This document shows positions 41,894 through 51,457 of a stretch of DNA of 64,000 nucleotides, one piece after another; within the stretch, counting starts at the first letter, position 1, and each line of letters starts with the position of its first letter. The translations under genes were made by a program, and so were the position numbers. The notes under the pieces were generated by a model. The model had not been told where the DNA came from. It did no database searches and worked only from the letters and a program-made list of their open reading frames with translations. The stretch is from Weissella diestrammenae. GTDB lineage: Bacteria > Bacillota > Bacilli > Lactobacillales > Lactobacillaceae. The stretch spans positions 558,001-622,000 of the forward strand of contig NZ_CP060724.1 in NCBI RefSeq assembly GCF_014397255.1. Direction: 5' to 3'.

Positions 41894-44308
41894 TTATACA
41901 ACGATTGAAACTAACTTACCAGGCACCGCAATCACCTTTTTGGGTGTTGCGCCTGCTAATTGACGTTGCACATTCTCATCAGCCAAAGCTGCTTCAATCA
42001 TTGCTTCCTTTGATGCATCTTTAGCCATTTGAGCTTTACCACGCAGTTTACCGTTGATTTGGAATACAATCTCAACCGTTGCTTCAACTAATTTCGCCTC
42101 ATCATACGTTGGCCAGTCAGCCTTTTGAACTGACATTTCAGGTTGGAAGTAGTGCCAAAGCTCTTCTCCCATATGTGGTGCCACTGGATAAAGTAGTTTA
42201 ATGAAGCCTTCAACATACTCAACCGGTAAATTATCAGCTTTATACGCTTCATTAACAAAAATCATAAGTTGCGAAATTGCCGTGTTGAAGCGCAAATCTG
42301 CGTAATGGGCTGTCACCTTTTTAACCGTTTCATGATAAACCCGGTCTAATTGATGGTCGTTGACTGTTGTCACATGGTCACGCAATTGGTTATCGTCATC
42401 AATCACCAAACGCCAAACACGATCCAACCAACGACGTGAACCAGCTAAGCCATCTTCAGACCATGCAATCGATTGTTCTAATGGTCCCATAAACATTTCA
42501 TAGAGACGCAAGGTATCTGCACCATATTCAGCAACAACATCATCTGGATTAACGACGTTACCCTTTGATTTCGACATTTTTTCATGGTTGCTGCCCAAAA
42601 TCATCCCTTGATTAGCCAACTTCTGGAACGGTTCTTTCGTTGTTACCACGCCAAGGTCAAAGAGAATTTTATGCCAAAAACGAGCATACAAAAGATGTAG
42701 CACCGCATGTTCTGCACCACCAACGTACAAGTCGACGTTTTGCCAATATGCCTCAACCTTAGGGTCAACCAAGACATCTGGATTATGCGGATCCATGTAG
42801 CGCAAATAATACCATGAAGACCCTGCCCATTGCGGCATTGTATTGGTCTCGCGCTTTCCATGGCGCCCTTGTTCATCAGTAACATTCACCCAATCTTCAA
42901 TGTTAACCAGTGGCGACTCACCGGTACCAGAAGGCATAATATTGTCGGTTTCAGGCAAACGAAGTGGTAGTTCATCTTCTGGCACTAATGTTTTCGTACC
43001 ATCCGCCCAATTAATCACGGGAATTGGCTCACCCCAATATCGTTGACGTGAGAAAATCCAATCACGCAAGCGATAATTTACCTTTTTCTGTCCGACACCA
43101 TGTTCAGTCAGCCAATAAATAGCAGCCGTTTTTGCTTCTTCCGTATCCATACCATTAAGGAAATCAGATTGAATATGCGCACCATCACCTGTATAAGGTG
43201 CATCAGTCACACCATCACCAGCAATGACTTGCCGAATTGGTAAGTCATACTTCTTAGCAAATTCGTGGTCGCGAGCATCATGTGCTGGCACGGCCATCAC
43301 TGCACCAGTGCCGTAAGACGCCAATACATAGTCACCAATCCAAATTGGTAATTTCTCACCATTAATCGGATTAACTGCATATGAACCGGTAAACGCACCT
43401 GACTTATCTTTATTTAAATCTGTTCGCTCCAAGTCAGACTTTGAAGCAATCGCTGCCTTGAACGCCGTTACAGCATCGGCTTGTTCTGGCGTCACTATTT
43501 TTTCAACGAGTTCATGTTCAGGCGCCAAAACGAGATAAGTGGCACCAAAGAGTGTATCAGCCCGAGTTGTGAAAACTTCGATTTGTTCGTCCTGACCTTC
43601 AACCGCAAAATTAACGGCTGCACCAATCGAACGCCCAATCCAGTGTCGTTGTTGCTCTTTAATCGCTTCTGGCCAATCTAAATCTTCTAAATCCTCTAGC
43701 AAGCGATCAGCGTAGGCGGTGATTTTTAAGACCCACTGCCGCATTGGTACACGGTAAACTGGGTATCCCCCACGTTCCGTCTTACCATCGATAATTTCTT
43801 CATTGGCAACAACTGTACCGCCATTATAATCAGGGGCCCAATTGACCATAATCTTATCTTCGTAGGCAAGCCCTTTTTTATACAATTGTTCAAAAATCCA
43901 CTGCGTCCACTTATAATACTTAGGATCCGTGGTATTAACTTCACGTGACCAATCGTATGACAAACCAAGGGCTTTCATTTGTCGACGGAAGTTTTTCACA
44001 TTGGTTGCTGTAACATCTTTAGGATTAGCCCCCGTTTTGATGGCGTAATCTTCAGTTGGCAAGCCAAATGCATCAAATCCCATTGGGTGAAGTACGTTAA
44101 ATCCTTGCATCCGTTTCATACGTGCGAGAATATCCGTTGCTGTGTAACCTTCTGGATGTCCCACGTGTAATCCTTGTCCTGAAGGGAAGGGGAACATATC
44201 CAAAACATAATACTTTGGCTTATCCATGTCAGTTGATGTTTTAAATGTTTGATGTTCTTCCCAATAGTGTTGCCATTTTTTCTCAATTGCTTGATGTTGA
44301 TATGCCAT
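41894..44308 (-). CDS. leuS: Leucine--tRNA ligase
   Basis: An 804-residue class Ia synthetase. The HIGH-type motif is [18 protein letters not shown], and KMSKS is in [13 protein letters not shown]. The editing domain (about residues 220-415) and the leucine-specific insertion are present, and [16 protein letters not shown] is the C-terminal tRNA-binding signature. The leader from the likely -10 (GTGTATAAT, 44383-44391) to the ATG is only about 70 bases, too short for a T-box. Confidence 0.98.
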   Translation of the reverse strand: MAYQHQAIEKKWQHYWEEHQTFKTSTDMDKPKYYVLDMFPFPSGQGLHVGHPEGYTATDILARMKRMQGFNVLHPMGFDAFGLPTEDYAIKTGANPKDVTATNVKNFRRQMKALGLSYDWSREVNTTDPKYYKWTQWIFEQLYKKGLAYEDKIMVNWAPDYNGGTVVANEEIIDGKTERGGYPVYRVPMRQWVLKITAYADRLLEDLEDLDWPEAIKEQQRHWIGRSIGAAVNFAVEGQDEQIEVFTTRADTLFGATYLVLAPEHELVEKIVTPEQADAVTAFKAAIASKSDLERTDLNKDKSGAFTGSYAVNPINGEKLPIWIGDYVLASYGTGAVMAVPAHDARDHEFAKKYDLPIRQVIAGDGVTDAPYTGDGAHIQSDFLNGMDTEEAKTAAIYWLTEHGVGQKKVNYRLRDWIFSRQRYWGEPIPVINWADGTKTLVPEDELPLRLPETDNIMPSGTGESPLVNIEDWVNVTDEQGRHGKRETNTMPQWAGSSWYYLRYMDPHNPDVLVDPKVEAYWQNVDLYVGGAEHAVLHLLYARFWHKILFDLGVVTTKEPFQKLANQGMILGSNHEKMSKSKGNVVNPDDVVAEYGADTLRLYEMFMGPLEQSIAWSEDGLAGSRRWLDRVWRLVIDDDNQLRDHVTTVNDHQLDRVYHETVKKVTAHYADLRFNTAISQLMIFVNEAYKADNLPVEYVEGFIKLLYPVAPHMGEELWHYFQPEMSVQKADWPTYDEAKLVEATVEIVFQINGKLRGKAQMAKDASKEAMIEAALADENVQRQLAGATPKKVIAVPGKLVSIVV

Positions 44309-44630
44309 GTATTTCCCTCACTCCATTCACTGCACCTTTAACTTCAAAGAGCAAATGTCGTCTTATTTTTTTATATGTAAAAATTATACACTAAAAAAGC
44401 CCGTTCGTTATGCCCAAATTCCTTTAAAATCCTAAGTTTCACCCTTAAAAATAAAACTCGGACTAATTGCAGCTTAACGCAACAAAATCTATTGCGCATT
44501 TAATCCACATATCGACTGGTTGCGAGACATTGATCACCATCAAAATAAGCTTTGATTCACCCTAATGCCGTTCAACTCGCATTGAGGAATGTGATAAGAT
44601 TAGACATAGTATATTTCAAAAGGAGTCGTC
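44309..44630. other. 322-base divergent promoter region (leuS / PAP2)
   Basis: The leuS extended -10 (GTGTATAAT on the minus strand, 44383-44391) is clear. For the plus-strand PAP2 gene, candidate pairs are TTCAAC-18-TAAGAT or TTGAGG-17-CATAGT near 44570-44610, neither convincing. About 44430-44560 shows nothing recognisable. Confidence 0.5.
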
Positions 44631-45281
44631 ATGCGAAAATTTGATTATTTTCAAATTGGATGTGCCTTAGCTGGCCTATTCGTCTTTTGTTGGTTGGCAT
44701 ACGGTGTTTTAAATCATTCAACATATATTCAGCTCATTGATCAATTCGGCAAAAATGTGATTCGCGAACCAATTACCCCTGAACGGTCATGGTTTTTTAT
44801 GAACGTAACTCGTGCTGGCAATCCAACTTGGACCGCTTTTGTGGCTAGTATTGCATTTGTTATTGCTTTGTTATTTAAAAAATACGATATTGCTGTTTTT
44901 TTAATTGTTAACGTTGGCGTCTTTGGCCTCGGCGCCATGCTTGCTTTAAAGCACAGTATTGCCCGTCCCCGGCCTTCATTACTGCATATCGTGCATGAAA
45001 ATGGGTACTCGTTTCCTTCTGGTCATGCCCTCAATGCGGTATTGCTATACGGCTCACTCATTATCCTAGTTCATTATTATATTCATAACGACTATATCCG
45101 TTATGCATTTTTGACATTATTAACCAGTTTAATTATTGCGATTCCATTGAGTCGGGTCTATCTTGGCGTGCATTACTTATCAGACGTTCTGGCAGGTATG
45201 GCACTTGGTGGTTTTTTGTTAATTATGTCGAAAGAATTTATTTTTAAATATAAAACACGTGAGGTCTTCAAAAATGCGTAA
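44631..45281 (+). CDS. PAP2-family membrane phosphatase
   Basis: A 216-residue protein with six membrane helices. The three PAP2 motifs are intact: KHSIARPRP, YSFPSGHAL, and SRVYLGVHYLSD. Such enzymes dephosphorylate undecaprenyl pyrophosphate or phosphatidyl-glycerophosphate; the exact substrate is uncertain, though lipid-carrier recycling for cell wall is common. AAAGGAG precedes the ATG. It overlaps the following gene by 8 bases. Confidence 0.9.
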   Translation: MRKFDYFQIGCALAGLFVFCWLAYGVLNHSTYIQLIDQFGKNVIREPITPERSWFFMNVTRAGNPTWTAFVASIAFVIALLFKKYDIAVFLIVNVGVFGLGAMLALKHSIARPRPSLLHIVHENGYSFPSGHALNAVLLYGSLIILVHYYIHNDYIRYAFLTLLTSLIIAIPLSRVYLGVHYLSDVLAGMALGGFLLIMSKEFIFKYKTREVFKNA

Positions 45282-45789
45282 AACTCATCATTTAGCTCAA
45301 ATCATCATTGATGAATATTTACATGTCGGTGACACTGCAATTGATGCCACCATTAAGGCTGGTGATGTCACACGCTTCCTGGCCAGTCGGGTCGGTGATG
45401 GCGGTCACGTCCTCTCTTTCTCTGATCAAAAAAATGAAATTGACGACATGGCAGCTTCACTCTTTTTAAGTGGTTTAACCGCTCGCGTTGAGCCAATCGA
45501 AAAGAATTTTACTCAGATTATCAATTATCTTGATCCAAATGAGCCGATTGCCGTTATTCTATTCCAAATTGACACGCAAATTGATGCCGGCTCACTGGTC
45601 CAAACAATCCGTCAATTACAACTTTATTTACGTAATCATGGGTTAATTGTCTTGGATGGTCATACAAACGATGAAGCCATGGTAACCGTAGCAGCGTATG
45701 CTCAGACTTTGTCTGCTGAAACCTATAGTGTTCAGCAATTCAATGACCTCTTGTCAAATGAAGCGGCACTTTTGATTCAACGCAATTAA
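45274..45789 (+). CDS. Degenerate MnmM/YtqB-family methyltransferase-like protein
   Basis: A 171-residue protein resembling the YtqB family (PF06962), whose Bacillus member MnmM makes the last methylation of mnm5s2U in tRNA. The layout fits: AIDATIKAGDVTRFLASRVGDGGHVLSFS aligns with the DATxGNGxDTxFLA SAM motif, but the glycine-rich core is lost (KAGDVT instead of GNGHDT), and where the family has NLGYLPGGD it reads FQIDTQIDAGS. The GH of LIVLDGHTNDE is kept. The catalytic function is therefore doubtful. The ATG at 45274, inside the end of the PAP2 gene and after GAGGTC, is preferred over 45259. Strong terminator downstream. Confidence 0.65.
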   Translation: MRKTHHLAQIIIDEYLHVGDTAIDATIKAGDVTRFLASRVGDGGHVLSFSDQKNEIDDMAASLFLSGLTARVEPIEKNFTQIINYLDPNEPIAVILFQIDTQIDAGSLVQTIRQLQLYLRNHGLIVLDGHTNDEAMVTVAAYAQTLSAETYSVQQFNDLLSNEAALLIQRN

Positions 45790-45823
45790 ACAACGCGATT
45801 GCTCATCATGTGAATTCGAAAAT

Positions 45824-45856
45824 AAAACGACCACGCCATTCGGCGTGGTCGTTTTT
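45824..45856. terminator. Terminator after the PAP2/MnmM-like operon
   Basis: A 14-bp near-perfect GC-rich stem, AAACGACCACGCC with GGCGTGGTCGTTT, with a four-base loop and T run on the plus strand. Confidence 0.95.
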
Positions 45857-45910
45857 GATTACTATTGTTGCTTTTATCTTTTCAATTTAAACCACCAACG
45901 CCAAACCCAA

Positions 45911-45940
45911 AGGCCACACATCAAAGTGGGTGGCTTTTTT
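45911..45940 (+). terminator. Second plus-strand terminator
   Basis: GCCAC (45913-45917) with GTGGC (45930-45934), then TTTTTT on the plus strand, pointing against the convergent rlmCD gene. It may serve as backup to the terminator at 45824. Confidence 0.5.
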
Positions 45941-45957
45941 AATCAACAGCTTATCGA

Positions 45958-47349
45958 TTAAACACTGGTATCGTCGTTTGGAATAAACAATGCCACTGCT
46001 TCAATGTGGGCAGTTTGTGGAAATTGGTCTAATGGTCGGACTGACCCTTTAATCTGGTAGCCATGAGCCAACAGATACGCACTATCTCGAGCCATCGTCA
46101 CTGGATTACATGAAATATAAACAAACCGGTCAGGTTGCATATCAACTACTGCGTCCATTAATTCTGTGGTCAATCCACGTCTTGGTGGGTCAACAAAAAT
46201 CACATCTGGTTTCAGTCCCTCAGTTTTCCAACGCTGCATCTGTTCTGGCGCATCTGCGGTCACATATTGGGCATTCGTAATATGATTATTGGCAATATTA
46301 ATCTGTGCATCTGCGACCGCGCGTGCGACGACTTCAACTCCGAGAACGGTTGCTACTTTATCGGCAACTGTCAAGCCAATCGTACCGATACCAGAATAGG
46401 CATCAATCACTGTATCAGTGGGTTTTAGTTCAGCCACATCGGCCGCTAATTGATACAGTACTTCGGTTGTTTTTGGATTAACTTGATAAAACGAATTCGG
46501 TCCGATTACAAAATCACGACCCAATAACGTATCATGAATTTCCGCTTGTCCCCAAAGTGTCCGATTATCACCAGTCAATTGTTGATTTGTCGAACGCGGA
46601 TTATGATTAAGAATAACACTTGTTACTTCTGGCACGCGTTGAGCAATCTCTTTTGCAATCTCATCTTCATTTGGCAACTCTGATTCATGACTGACTAGAA
46701 CCACCATTAATTCATGGGAATAGTAGCCACGCCGAATCATGATATACCGCATGGCGCCTTGATGGGTCCCATCATCGTAGACAGGCGTATTAAATTGCGC
46801 TAGAACATCTCGCACAAGACCAACCGCAGCGTCAATTTGCACTTGATTGACATAGTAATCAACCATTGGCACCAAAGTCACTTTATCCCGACGATCAAAA
46901 AAACCAGTAACTAATTGGCCCGCTTGATACTTTAAGGGCACCACCGTTTTATTTCGATAATGTGTGGGTTGATCGGTACCAATTGTCTTAGCAACGTCGA
47001 CTTTCACGCTGTGTGCTGCAAACGCTTTTTGTACTTGCCATTGTTTCAAATTAAGTTGACCATCGTAGCTCAAATTAACATACGGCGCAACACCGGCCGT
47101 CAACAAATACGCCTTTTGCGCATCAATACGCTGAGAATCAGGTTTCAACACTTGTAATACTTGTCCAAATGCTGACAGCCGATCCACCTGCGTCACTTGA
47201 TATTGAATCGTCTCACCTAAAAAAGCATCAACCAATTTCACGGGATATGTGTTGTCTACCAGAATAACACCCATACCATTATGCAAAACATCACTGACAA
47301 GGCCTTCTCGAATTTCATTTAATTTAACTGGCAATATATTGCGCGGCAT
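45958..47349 (-). CDS. rlmCD: 23S rRNA (uracil-C5)-methyltransferase, RlmCD/RumA type
   Basis: A 463-residue enzyme that makes 5-methyluridine in 23S rRNA; the Gram-positive RlmCD modifies both U747 and U1939. It has an N-terminal TRAM domain (about 1-60), the SAM motif DAYSGIGTIGLTVA, DPPRRGL, and the catalytic Cys in VYISCNPVTMARD. The [4Fe-4S] cysteines of E. coli RlmD are absent: the CGGCxxQH-like position reads AGVAPYVNLSYDGQL. The start is uncertain: ATG at 47349 (MPRNILPVKLNEI) or 47367 (MESGND...); neither has a strong ribosome-binding site. Confidence 0.9.
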   Translation of the reverse strand: MPRNILPVKLNEIREGLVSDVLHNGMGVILVDNTYPVKLVDAFLGETIQYQVTQVDRLSAFGQVLQVLKPDSQRIDAQKAYLLTAGVAPYVNLSYDGQLNLKQWQVQKAFAAHSVKVDVAKTIGTDQPTHYRNKTVVPLKYQAGQLVTGFFDRRDKVTLVPMVDYYVNQVQIDAAVGLVRDVLAQFNTPVYDDGTHQGAMRYIMIRRGYYSHELMVVLVSHESELPNEDEIAKEIAQRVPEVTSVILNHNPRSTNQQLTGDNRTLWGQAEIHDTLLGRDFVIGPNSFYQVNPKTTEVLYQLAADVAELKPTDTVIDAYSGIGTIGLTVADKVATVLGVEVVARAVADAQINIANNHITNAQYVTADAPEQMQRWKTEGLKPDVIFVDPPRRGLTTELMDAVVDMQPDRFVYISCNPVTMARDSAYLLAHGYQIKGSVRPLDQFPQTAHIEAVALFIPNDDTSV

Positions 47350-47520
47350 GTCATTCCCACTTTCCATTTTTTATCTTCAATCGGTCACTTTGCACCCATT
47401 GTGAATTTCTTTTATTGTACCTGAATTTCACACATTTCACTAATACCATTCCGACCACTTGCACGTAGGCTAATATCAACCAAACCCTAAATTGGCTGAC
47501 CTAAACATAACCAATACTAA

Positions 47521-47547
47521 AAAACGCCCCCAATGGAGACGTTTTTG
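47521..47547. terminator. Terminator after the (R)-alcohol dehydrogenase gene
   Basis: AAAACGTCTCC pairs with GGGGGCGTTTT (one mismatch), tight loop, T run on the minus strand. Confidence 0.8.
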
Positions 47548-47566
47548 CTAATATCTAATATATAGC

Positions 47567-48325
47567 TTATTTTGCTAAGTAACCACCGTCGACCACAAAT
47601 TCGGCACCAGTCGCATACTTTGATTCTTCTGATGCGAGATACACACAAATGTAGGCGATATCATTGGGTTCTCCAATGTGACCAACTGGGGTTTGTGTTC
47701 GTTGTGATTGTGCCTCTTCAGCCCCCTCCAAATTACCAACCAATGGGGTCTTAATATAACCTGGGTGCACTGTATTCACACGTAAATTATAATCATTCAA
47801 CGCACAATGAAGCGCTGCTGACTTTGACATAATTCGTACCCCACCCTTTGAGTGATTGTAAGCCGTCAAGTTCGGGTCACCAACAAACCCTTCAATAGAT
47901 GACATATTAATGATTGATGCACCACCCGGCTGGTTCTTCATGTATTGCACACCGTATTTAGTACCCAAGAAAACACCGTCCGAATTAATTGATTGTAGCA
48001 GCTTCCAATCATCAAAAGTCGTTTCTTCAATATTTTTACCAATGGCAATACCGGCGTTATTCACGACGGTATCCACATGACCAAACCAAGCAATTGTTTG
48101 TTCAAACAAATCAATCCAACCAGCTTCATCGGCGGCATCATGTTGAACAAAGCGAATGACTTCCGGTCCACCAATTGAAGCCACCGCTTCTTCACCAACA
48201 TTGGCGCGACGACCGGTGATAACGACCTTAGCCCCTTCGGCCACAAATTGCGTGGCCACAGCCAACCCAATTCCAAGTGTTCCACCCGTCACAATTGCTA
48301 CTTTACCTGTTAAACGTCCTGTCAT
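47567..48325 (-). CDS. (R)-specific alcohol dehydrogenase, SDR family
   Basis: A 252-residue short-chain dehydrogenase strikingly similar to the NADP-dependent (R)-alcohol dehydrogenase of Lactobacillus brevis/kefiri, which reduces ketones such as acetophenone. Shared stretches include VTGGTLGIGLA, SIINMSSIEGFVGDP, VRIMSKSAALHCAL, VRVNTVHPGYIKTPLV and GHIGEPNDIAYICVYLAS. The catalytic Ser, Tyr and Lys lie in MSSIEGF and AYNHSKGG. The C terminus is GGYLAK; in the L. brevis enzyme the C-terminal Gln helps bind Mg2+, so the Lys here may matter. The ATG at 48325 has GGAG and gives the family length exactly. A cre site lies upstream. Confidence 0.9.
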   Translation of the reverse strand: MTGRLTGKVAIVTGGTLGIGLAVATQFVAEGAKVVITGRRANVGEEAVASIGGPEVIRFVQHDAADEAGWIDLFEQTIAWFGHVDTVVNNAGIAIGKNIEETTFDDWKLLQSINSDGVFLGTKYGVQYMKNQPGGASIINMSSIEGFVGDPNLTAYNHSKGGVRIMSKSAALHCALNDYNLRVNTVHPGYIKTPLVGNLEGAEEAQSQRTQTPVGHIGEPNDIAYICVYLASEESKYATGAEFVVDGGYLAK

Positions 48326-48414
48326 GCTATCATTCTCCAATTCATTTGATACCTCTTATCATGCCGTGATGATATGAATTAAATTGGAAGAATTAACTAA
48401 GAATCTTTGAAACA

Positions 48415-48428
48415 GGAAAGCGTTTTCA
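48415..48428 (-). promoter_or_regulatory. CcpA cre site upstream of the (R)-ADH gene
   Basis: TGAAAACGCTTTCC on the minus strand fits the cre consensus except for the last base. It overlaps the last codons of brnQ and lies about 90 bases before the (R)-ADH start, so it may repress that gene under good sugar supply. Confidence 0.6.
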
Positions 48429-49763
48429 ATGCTTTAATGACAATAAATACAAACCATAGCCTATACCGGCCCCAACGATTGCTGGCAAAAGCCAACCAAA
48501 TCCCAAAGCGCTCAATGGGATTGTGTCGTGATACCAATCAGCAAATTGCGTTAGGCTCGCAACTGACGAAACGATTGGCAAGGCAGCAATCATATCCGCC
48601 AAAGCTGGTAATGTCACCAATGTAATCGTCCAACGATAAACAATTGGTGCCCCGTTAAACCAACGCTTGGTCAAACTTAATAAAATTAAAACAAGCGCAT
48701 ATGGATAAAGCAACATGAGAACTGGGACTGCCCAGGCAATTATATTGGTTAAGCCAAAGTTCGCCACCACAAACGATGCGATTGCAATGAAGGCTAGCCA
48801 ATAACGATAAGCAATTTTAGGGAAAGCCACTTCCATGTCTTGAGCAAATGATTGAAATAGCCCCATGGCTGTCGTCAAAACAGCCAAGGTAATCAAAACG
48901 GCAGTAAAGATGACGCCAAAACGGCCAGCATAATGATTAATGATTTGAGCCAAGGCGATGCCGCCATTATCAGAAATTTTAAAGAGGCCTAAACTCATCG
49001 TCCCCATTAAAATCAAAGCAAAATAAATCACAGCTTCCGCAATAATACTTAAAGCACCCGCTTGGGCTAATTTTTTAGAAATGAGTTGGGGTTTAATCCC
49101 TAATCCGCGTAAGGCATAGACAATGGTAATTCCAAACGAAAGCAGGGCCAAACCATCCATCGTGTTATAGCCTTCCATAAAGCCTTGAAAAATCCCACCC
49201 ACTTGATACGCAGGTAACGGTGTATGTTGCAAATTACCCATTGGCAAGACAAAACTTGCGATGAGTAATGCGGCTAATCCGAATAAAAAGATTGGGTTTA
49301 AATACTTACCAACCCATGCCGTAATATCAGCTTTTTTAATTGTTAATAGATACGCCACACCAAAGAAAATTGCCGAATAGATCAACATACCAAGCGATTG
49401 ATATTTTACTGGTAATAGTGGTGCGACACCAGTCGCAAATGCCGTTGCCGGCAATCTAGGAGTCGCAAAAAATGGCCCAATGACTAAATGGAAGGCCGCG
49501 ACAATAAATAGTGCAAACCAATGTGACACAGGTCGGGCAATATCATATAAACCATCACTGTTAGTGCTCGAAATCGCCAACATAGCTAAATACGGCACTA
49601 AAGTCCCGCTAAGAATAAAGCCAATAGCCGCCAGTAACCAGTGATCCCCCGCCATTTGCCCGAGGTGGATTGGAAAAATCAGATTTCCAGCGCCAAAAAA
49701 CATCCCAAAAATTAATGAGGCAATTAGTAGTGTTTGCCGCCGTTCCTGCTTCTTTTGATCCAT
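48426..49763 (-). CDS. brnQ: Branched-chain amino acid transport system II carrier protein
   Basis: A 445-residue LIVCS-family sodium- or proton-coupled importer of leucine, isoleucine and valine, with 12 membrane helices. The conserved LIFGMFFGAGNLIFPIHLGQ and FFATPRLPATAFATG segments identify BrnQ. GGAG precedes the ATG at 49763. Confidence 0.95.
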   Translation of the reverse strand: MDQKKQERRQTLLIASLIFGMFFGAGNLIFPIHLGQMAGDHWLLAAIGFILSGTLVPYLAMLAISSTNSDGLYDIARPVSHWFALFIVAAFHLVIGPFFATPRLPATAFATGVAPLLPVKYQSLGMLIYSAIFFGVAYLLTIKKADITAWVGKYLNPIFLFGLAALLIASFVLPMGNLQHTPLPAYQVGGIFQGFMEGYNTMDGLALLSFGITIVYALRGLGIKPQLISKKLAQAGALSIIAEAVIYFALILMGTMSLGLFKISDNGGIALAQIINHYAGRFGVIFTAVLITLAVLTTAMGLFQSFAQDMEVAFPKIAYRYWLAFIAIASFVVANFGLTNIIAWAVPVLMLLYPYALVLILLSLTKRWFNGAPIVYRWTITLVTLPALADMIAALPIVSSVASLTQFADWYHDTIPLSALGFGWLLPAIVGAGIGYGLYLLSLKH

Positions 49764-49824
49764 AGTCGACTCCTCATTGATACCCTTTTTATCTGTTGTT
49801 CATTATCCAGAGTCAAAGCTATCC

Positions 49825-49852
49825 TTGTCAAATTTTTTATTTAGTGTAAACT
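49825..49852 (+). promoter_or_regulatory. Promoter of metK
   Basis: TTGTCA (49825-49830), 16-base spacer, TAAACT (49847-49852) with an upstream TG. Transcription would begin about 30 bases ahead of the riboswitch. Confidence 0.6.
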
Positions 49853-49888
49853 AGGTTTAGTAATAAAATCAAATTAAAAAGTAACATT

Positions 49889-50022
49889 CCTATCAAGAGT
49901 TCAGGGAGGGACTAGACCCTTTGATCTGACACCAGCGTACCCAATATCGGGCGATGTGGTAACTTCTAGCAGATAGGCGTAATGATCGTTAATGACATAC
50001 GCCCTATCGTATGTCATTTTTT
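49889..50022 (+). ncRNA. SAM-I-clan (S-box-like) riboswitch with terminator, P4 absent
   Basis: Aptamer 49889-49977: P1 CCTATC/GATAGG (49889-49894, 49972-49977), then AAGAG; P2 TCAG/CTGA (49901-49904, 49926-49929); the S-box core GAGGGACTAGACCC; P3 closed by ACCA/TGGT and CCC/GGG; then AACTTCTAGCA. The P2 loop CTAGA (49912-49916) pairs perfectly with TCTAG (49965-49969), the S-box pseudoknot (CUGG/CCAG in B. subtilis yitJ). After TAGCA, P1 closes at once, so P4 is missing. Downstream, a terminator AATGACATACG/CGTATGTCATT plus T run (49991-50022) competes with an antiterminator, GATAGGCGTA (49972-49981) with TACGCCCTATC (49998-50008). SAM binding would favour termination ahead of metK. Confidence 0.82.
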
Positions 50023-50097
50023 AATGTCATCATAATCTTTTCTCATGATTTACATGGCTGATACGATTACAACATTCATATTTAGGAGTTTAATACT

Positions 50098-51291
50098 ATG
50101 GTAGAAAAACGTTTATTTACATCAGAATCCGTATCAGAAGGGCACCCCGATAAAGTATCTGATCAAATTTCAGACGCCATTTTGGATGCAATCCTGGCAA
50201 AAGATCCAAATGCTCGCACAGCCATTGAAACGTCTGTCACAACAGGTTTCGTCAATATTTTTGGTGAAGTATCAACAAGCGCATACGTCAACATGAATCA
50301 AATCGTGCGGCAAACCCTAAAACGCATCGGGTATGGTGACCCAGATGCAGGCTTTTTGGCCGATGATATCCACGTCGCCTTAACAATCGACGAACAATCA
50401 CCTGACATCGCACAAGGGGTTGATACTGCGATTGAACAACGTGAAGCTGGTGGCGTTGACCCGCTTGACCAAATTGGTGCTGGTGACCAAGGCTTGATGT
50501 TTGGCTATGCGACGAATGAAACTGATCAATATTTACCATTATCAGTTGTTTTATCGCACGCCCTTGTTCGCAAGCAAGCTGAAGTTCGCCGTTCCGGTGA
50601 ACTGGACTACCTTTTACCTGATGCCAAGGCCCAAGTCACAGTCGAATTGGACGAGCATGACCGCGCAACACGCATCGAAGCAGTTGTCCTATCAACACAA
50701 CATCGTGACACGGTCACTTTAGAAAAACTTCGCCAAGATGTCCGGGCGTTGATTATCGACCAAGTCTTGCCAGCCGAATTGGTTGATGCTGATACGCGCT
50801 ACTACATCAATCCGACGGGTCGCTTCGTCATCGGTGGTCCCAAAGGCGACGCCGGTATGACTGGCCGTAAAATCATTGTTGATACGTATGGTGGCTATGC
50901 CCGGCATGGTGGGGGTGCCTTTTCGGGAAAAGACGCAACTAAGGTTGACCGTTCAGCCGCTTACGCGACGCGCCATATTGCCAAAAACATTGTGGCAGCT
51001 GGCTTAGCCGAACGAATTGAAATTCAAGTGGCCTATGCAATTGGGGTCGCAGCGCCAGTTTCAATCGCCGTTGAAACATATGGCACAAGTCAAGTACCAG
51101 AAGACCAATTAGTTCAGGCCATTCGCGACTTATTTGAACTACGGCCTGCTGGTATCATCGCAGACCTAGATTTAAGGCAGCCACGCTATGAAGCAACCGC
51201 CGCCTACGGACATTTTGGACGCCCAGAACTTGATCTACCTTGGGAACGTTTAGATAAAGTTGATACCCTTAAGGCATACTTTAACCGTTAA
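50098..51291 (+). CDS. metK: S-adenosylmethionine synthase
   Basis: A 397-residue enzyme joining methionine and ATP to make SAM. The signatures [23 protein letters not shown] (N-terminal), [12 protein letters not shown], and [23 protein letters not shown] are intact. AGGAG lies 9 bases before the ATG. It is the sole gene of a transcript governed by the SAM-I-clan riboswitch, so its product feeds back on it. Strong hairpin follows. Confidence 0.98.
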   Translation: MVEKRLFTSESVSEGHPDKVSDQISDAILDAILAKDPNARTAIETSVTTGFVNIFGEVSTSAYVNMNQIVRQTLKRIGYGDPDAGFLADDIHVALTIDEQSPDIAQGVDTAIEQREAGGVDPLDQIGAGDQGLMFGYATNETDQYLPLSVVLSHALVRKQAEVRRSGELDYLLPDAKAQVTVELDEHDRATRIEAVVLSTQHRDTVTLEKLRQDVRALIIDQVLPAELVDADTRYYINPTGRFVIGGPKGDAGMTGRKIIVDTYGGYARHGGGAFSGKDATKVDRSAAYATRHIAKNIVAAGLAERIEIQVAYAIGVAAPVSIAVETYGTSQVPEDQLVQAIRDLFELRPAGIIADLDLRQPRYEATAAYGHFGRPELDLPWERLDKVDTLKAYFNR

Positions 51292-51302
51292 TCAAACACA
51301 AT

Positions 51303-51385
51303 AAAAAAACAGCATCTTTGATTAGATTGAACCGCTTATGAACCTTTTGACTCATAAACCGGTGAAATCAAGGATGCTGTTTTTT
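51303..51385. terminator. Long bidirectional terminator hairpin between metK and mprF
   Basis: Outer arms AACAGCATCTTTGATT and AATCAAGGATGCTGTT (one mismatch) enclose a further imperfect stem (ACCGCTTATGA with TCATAAACCGGT). A and T runs at both ends suit both convergent genes. At about 83 bases it is far longer than other terminators in the window. Confidence 0.85.
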
Positions 51386-51457
51386 AATTGTCTTCACAAC
51401 GAGCATAAATAATTTTAAGGCCAGAAAAGTACTTGATTACCCATCGTCTGTTCCCAA

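Noticed and set aside
44309-44400. Possible T-box leader for leuS
   Set aside because: The leader is only about 70 bases and lacks the T-box sequence AGGGUGGNACCGCG.
49860-50097. SMK (SAM-III) box upstream of metK
   Set aside because: The characteristic SMK junction sequences and ribosome-binding-site pairing are missing, while S-box pairings and a terminator are present.
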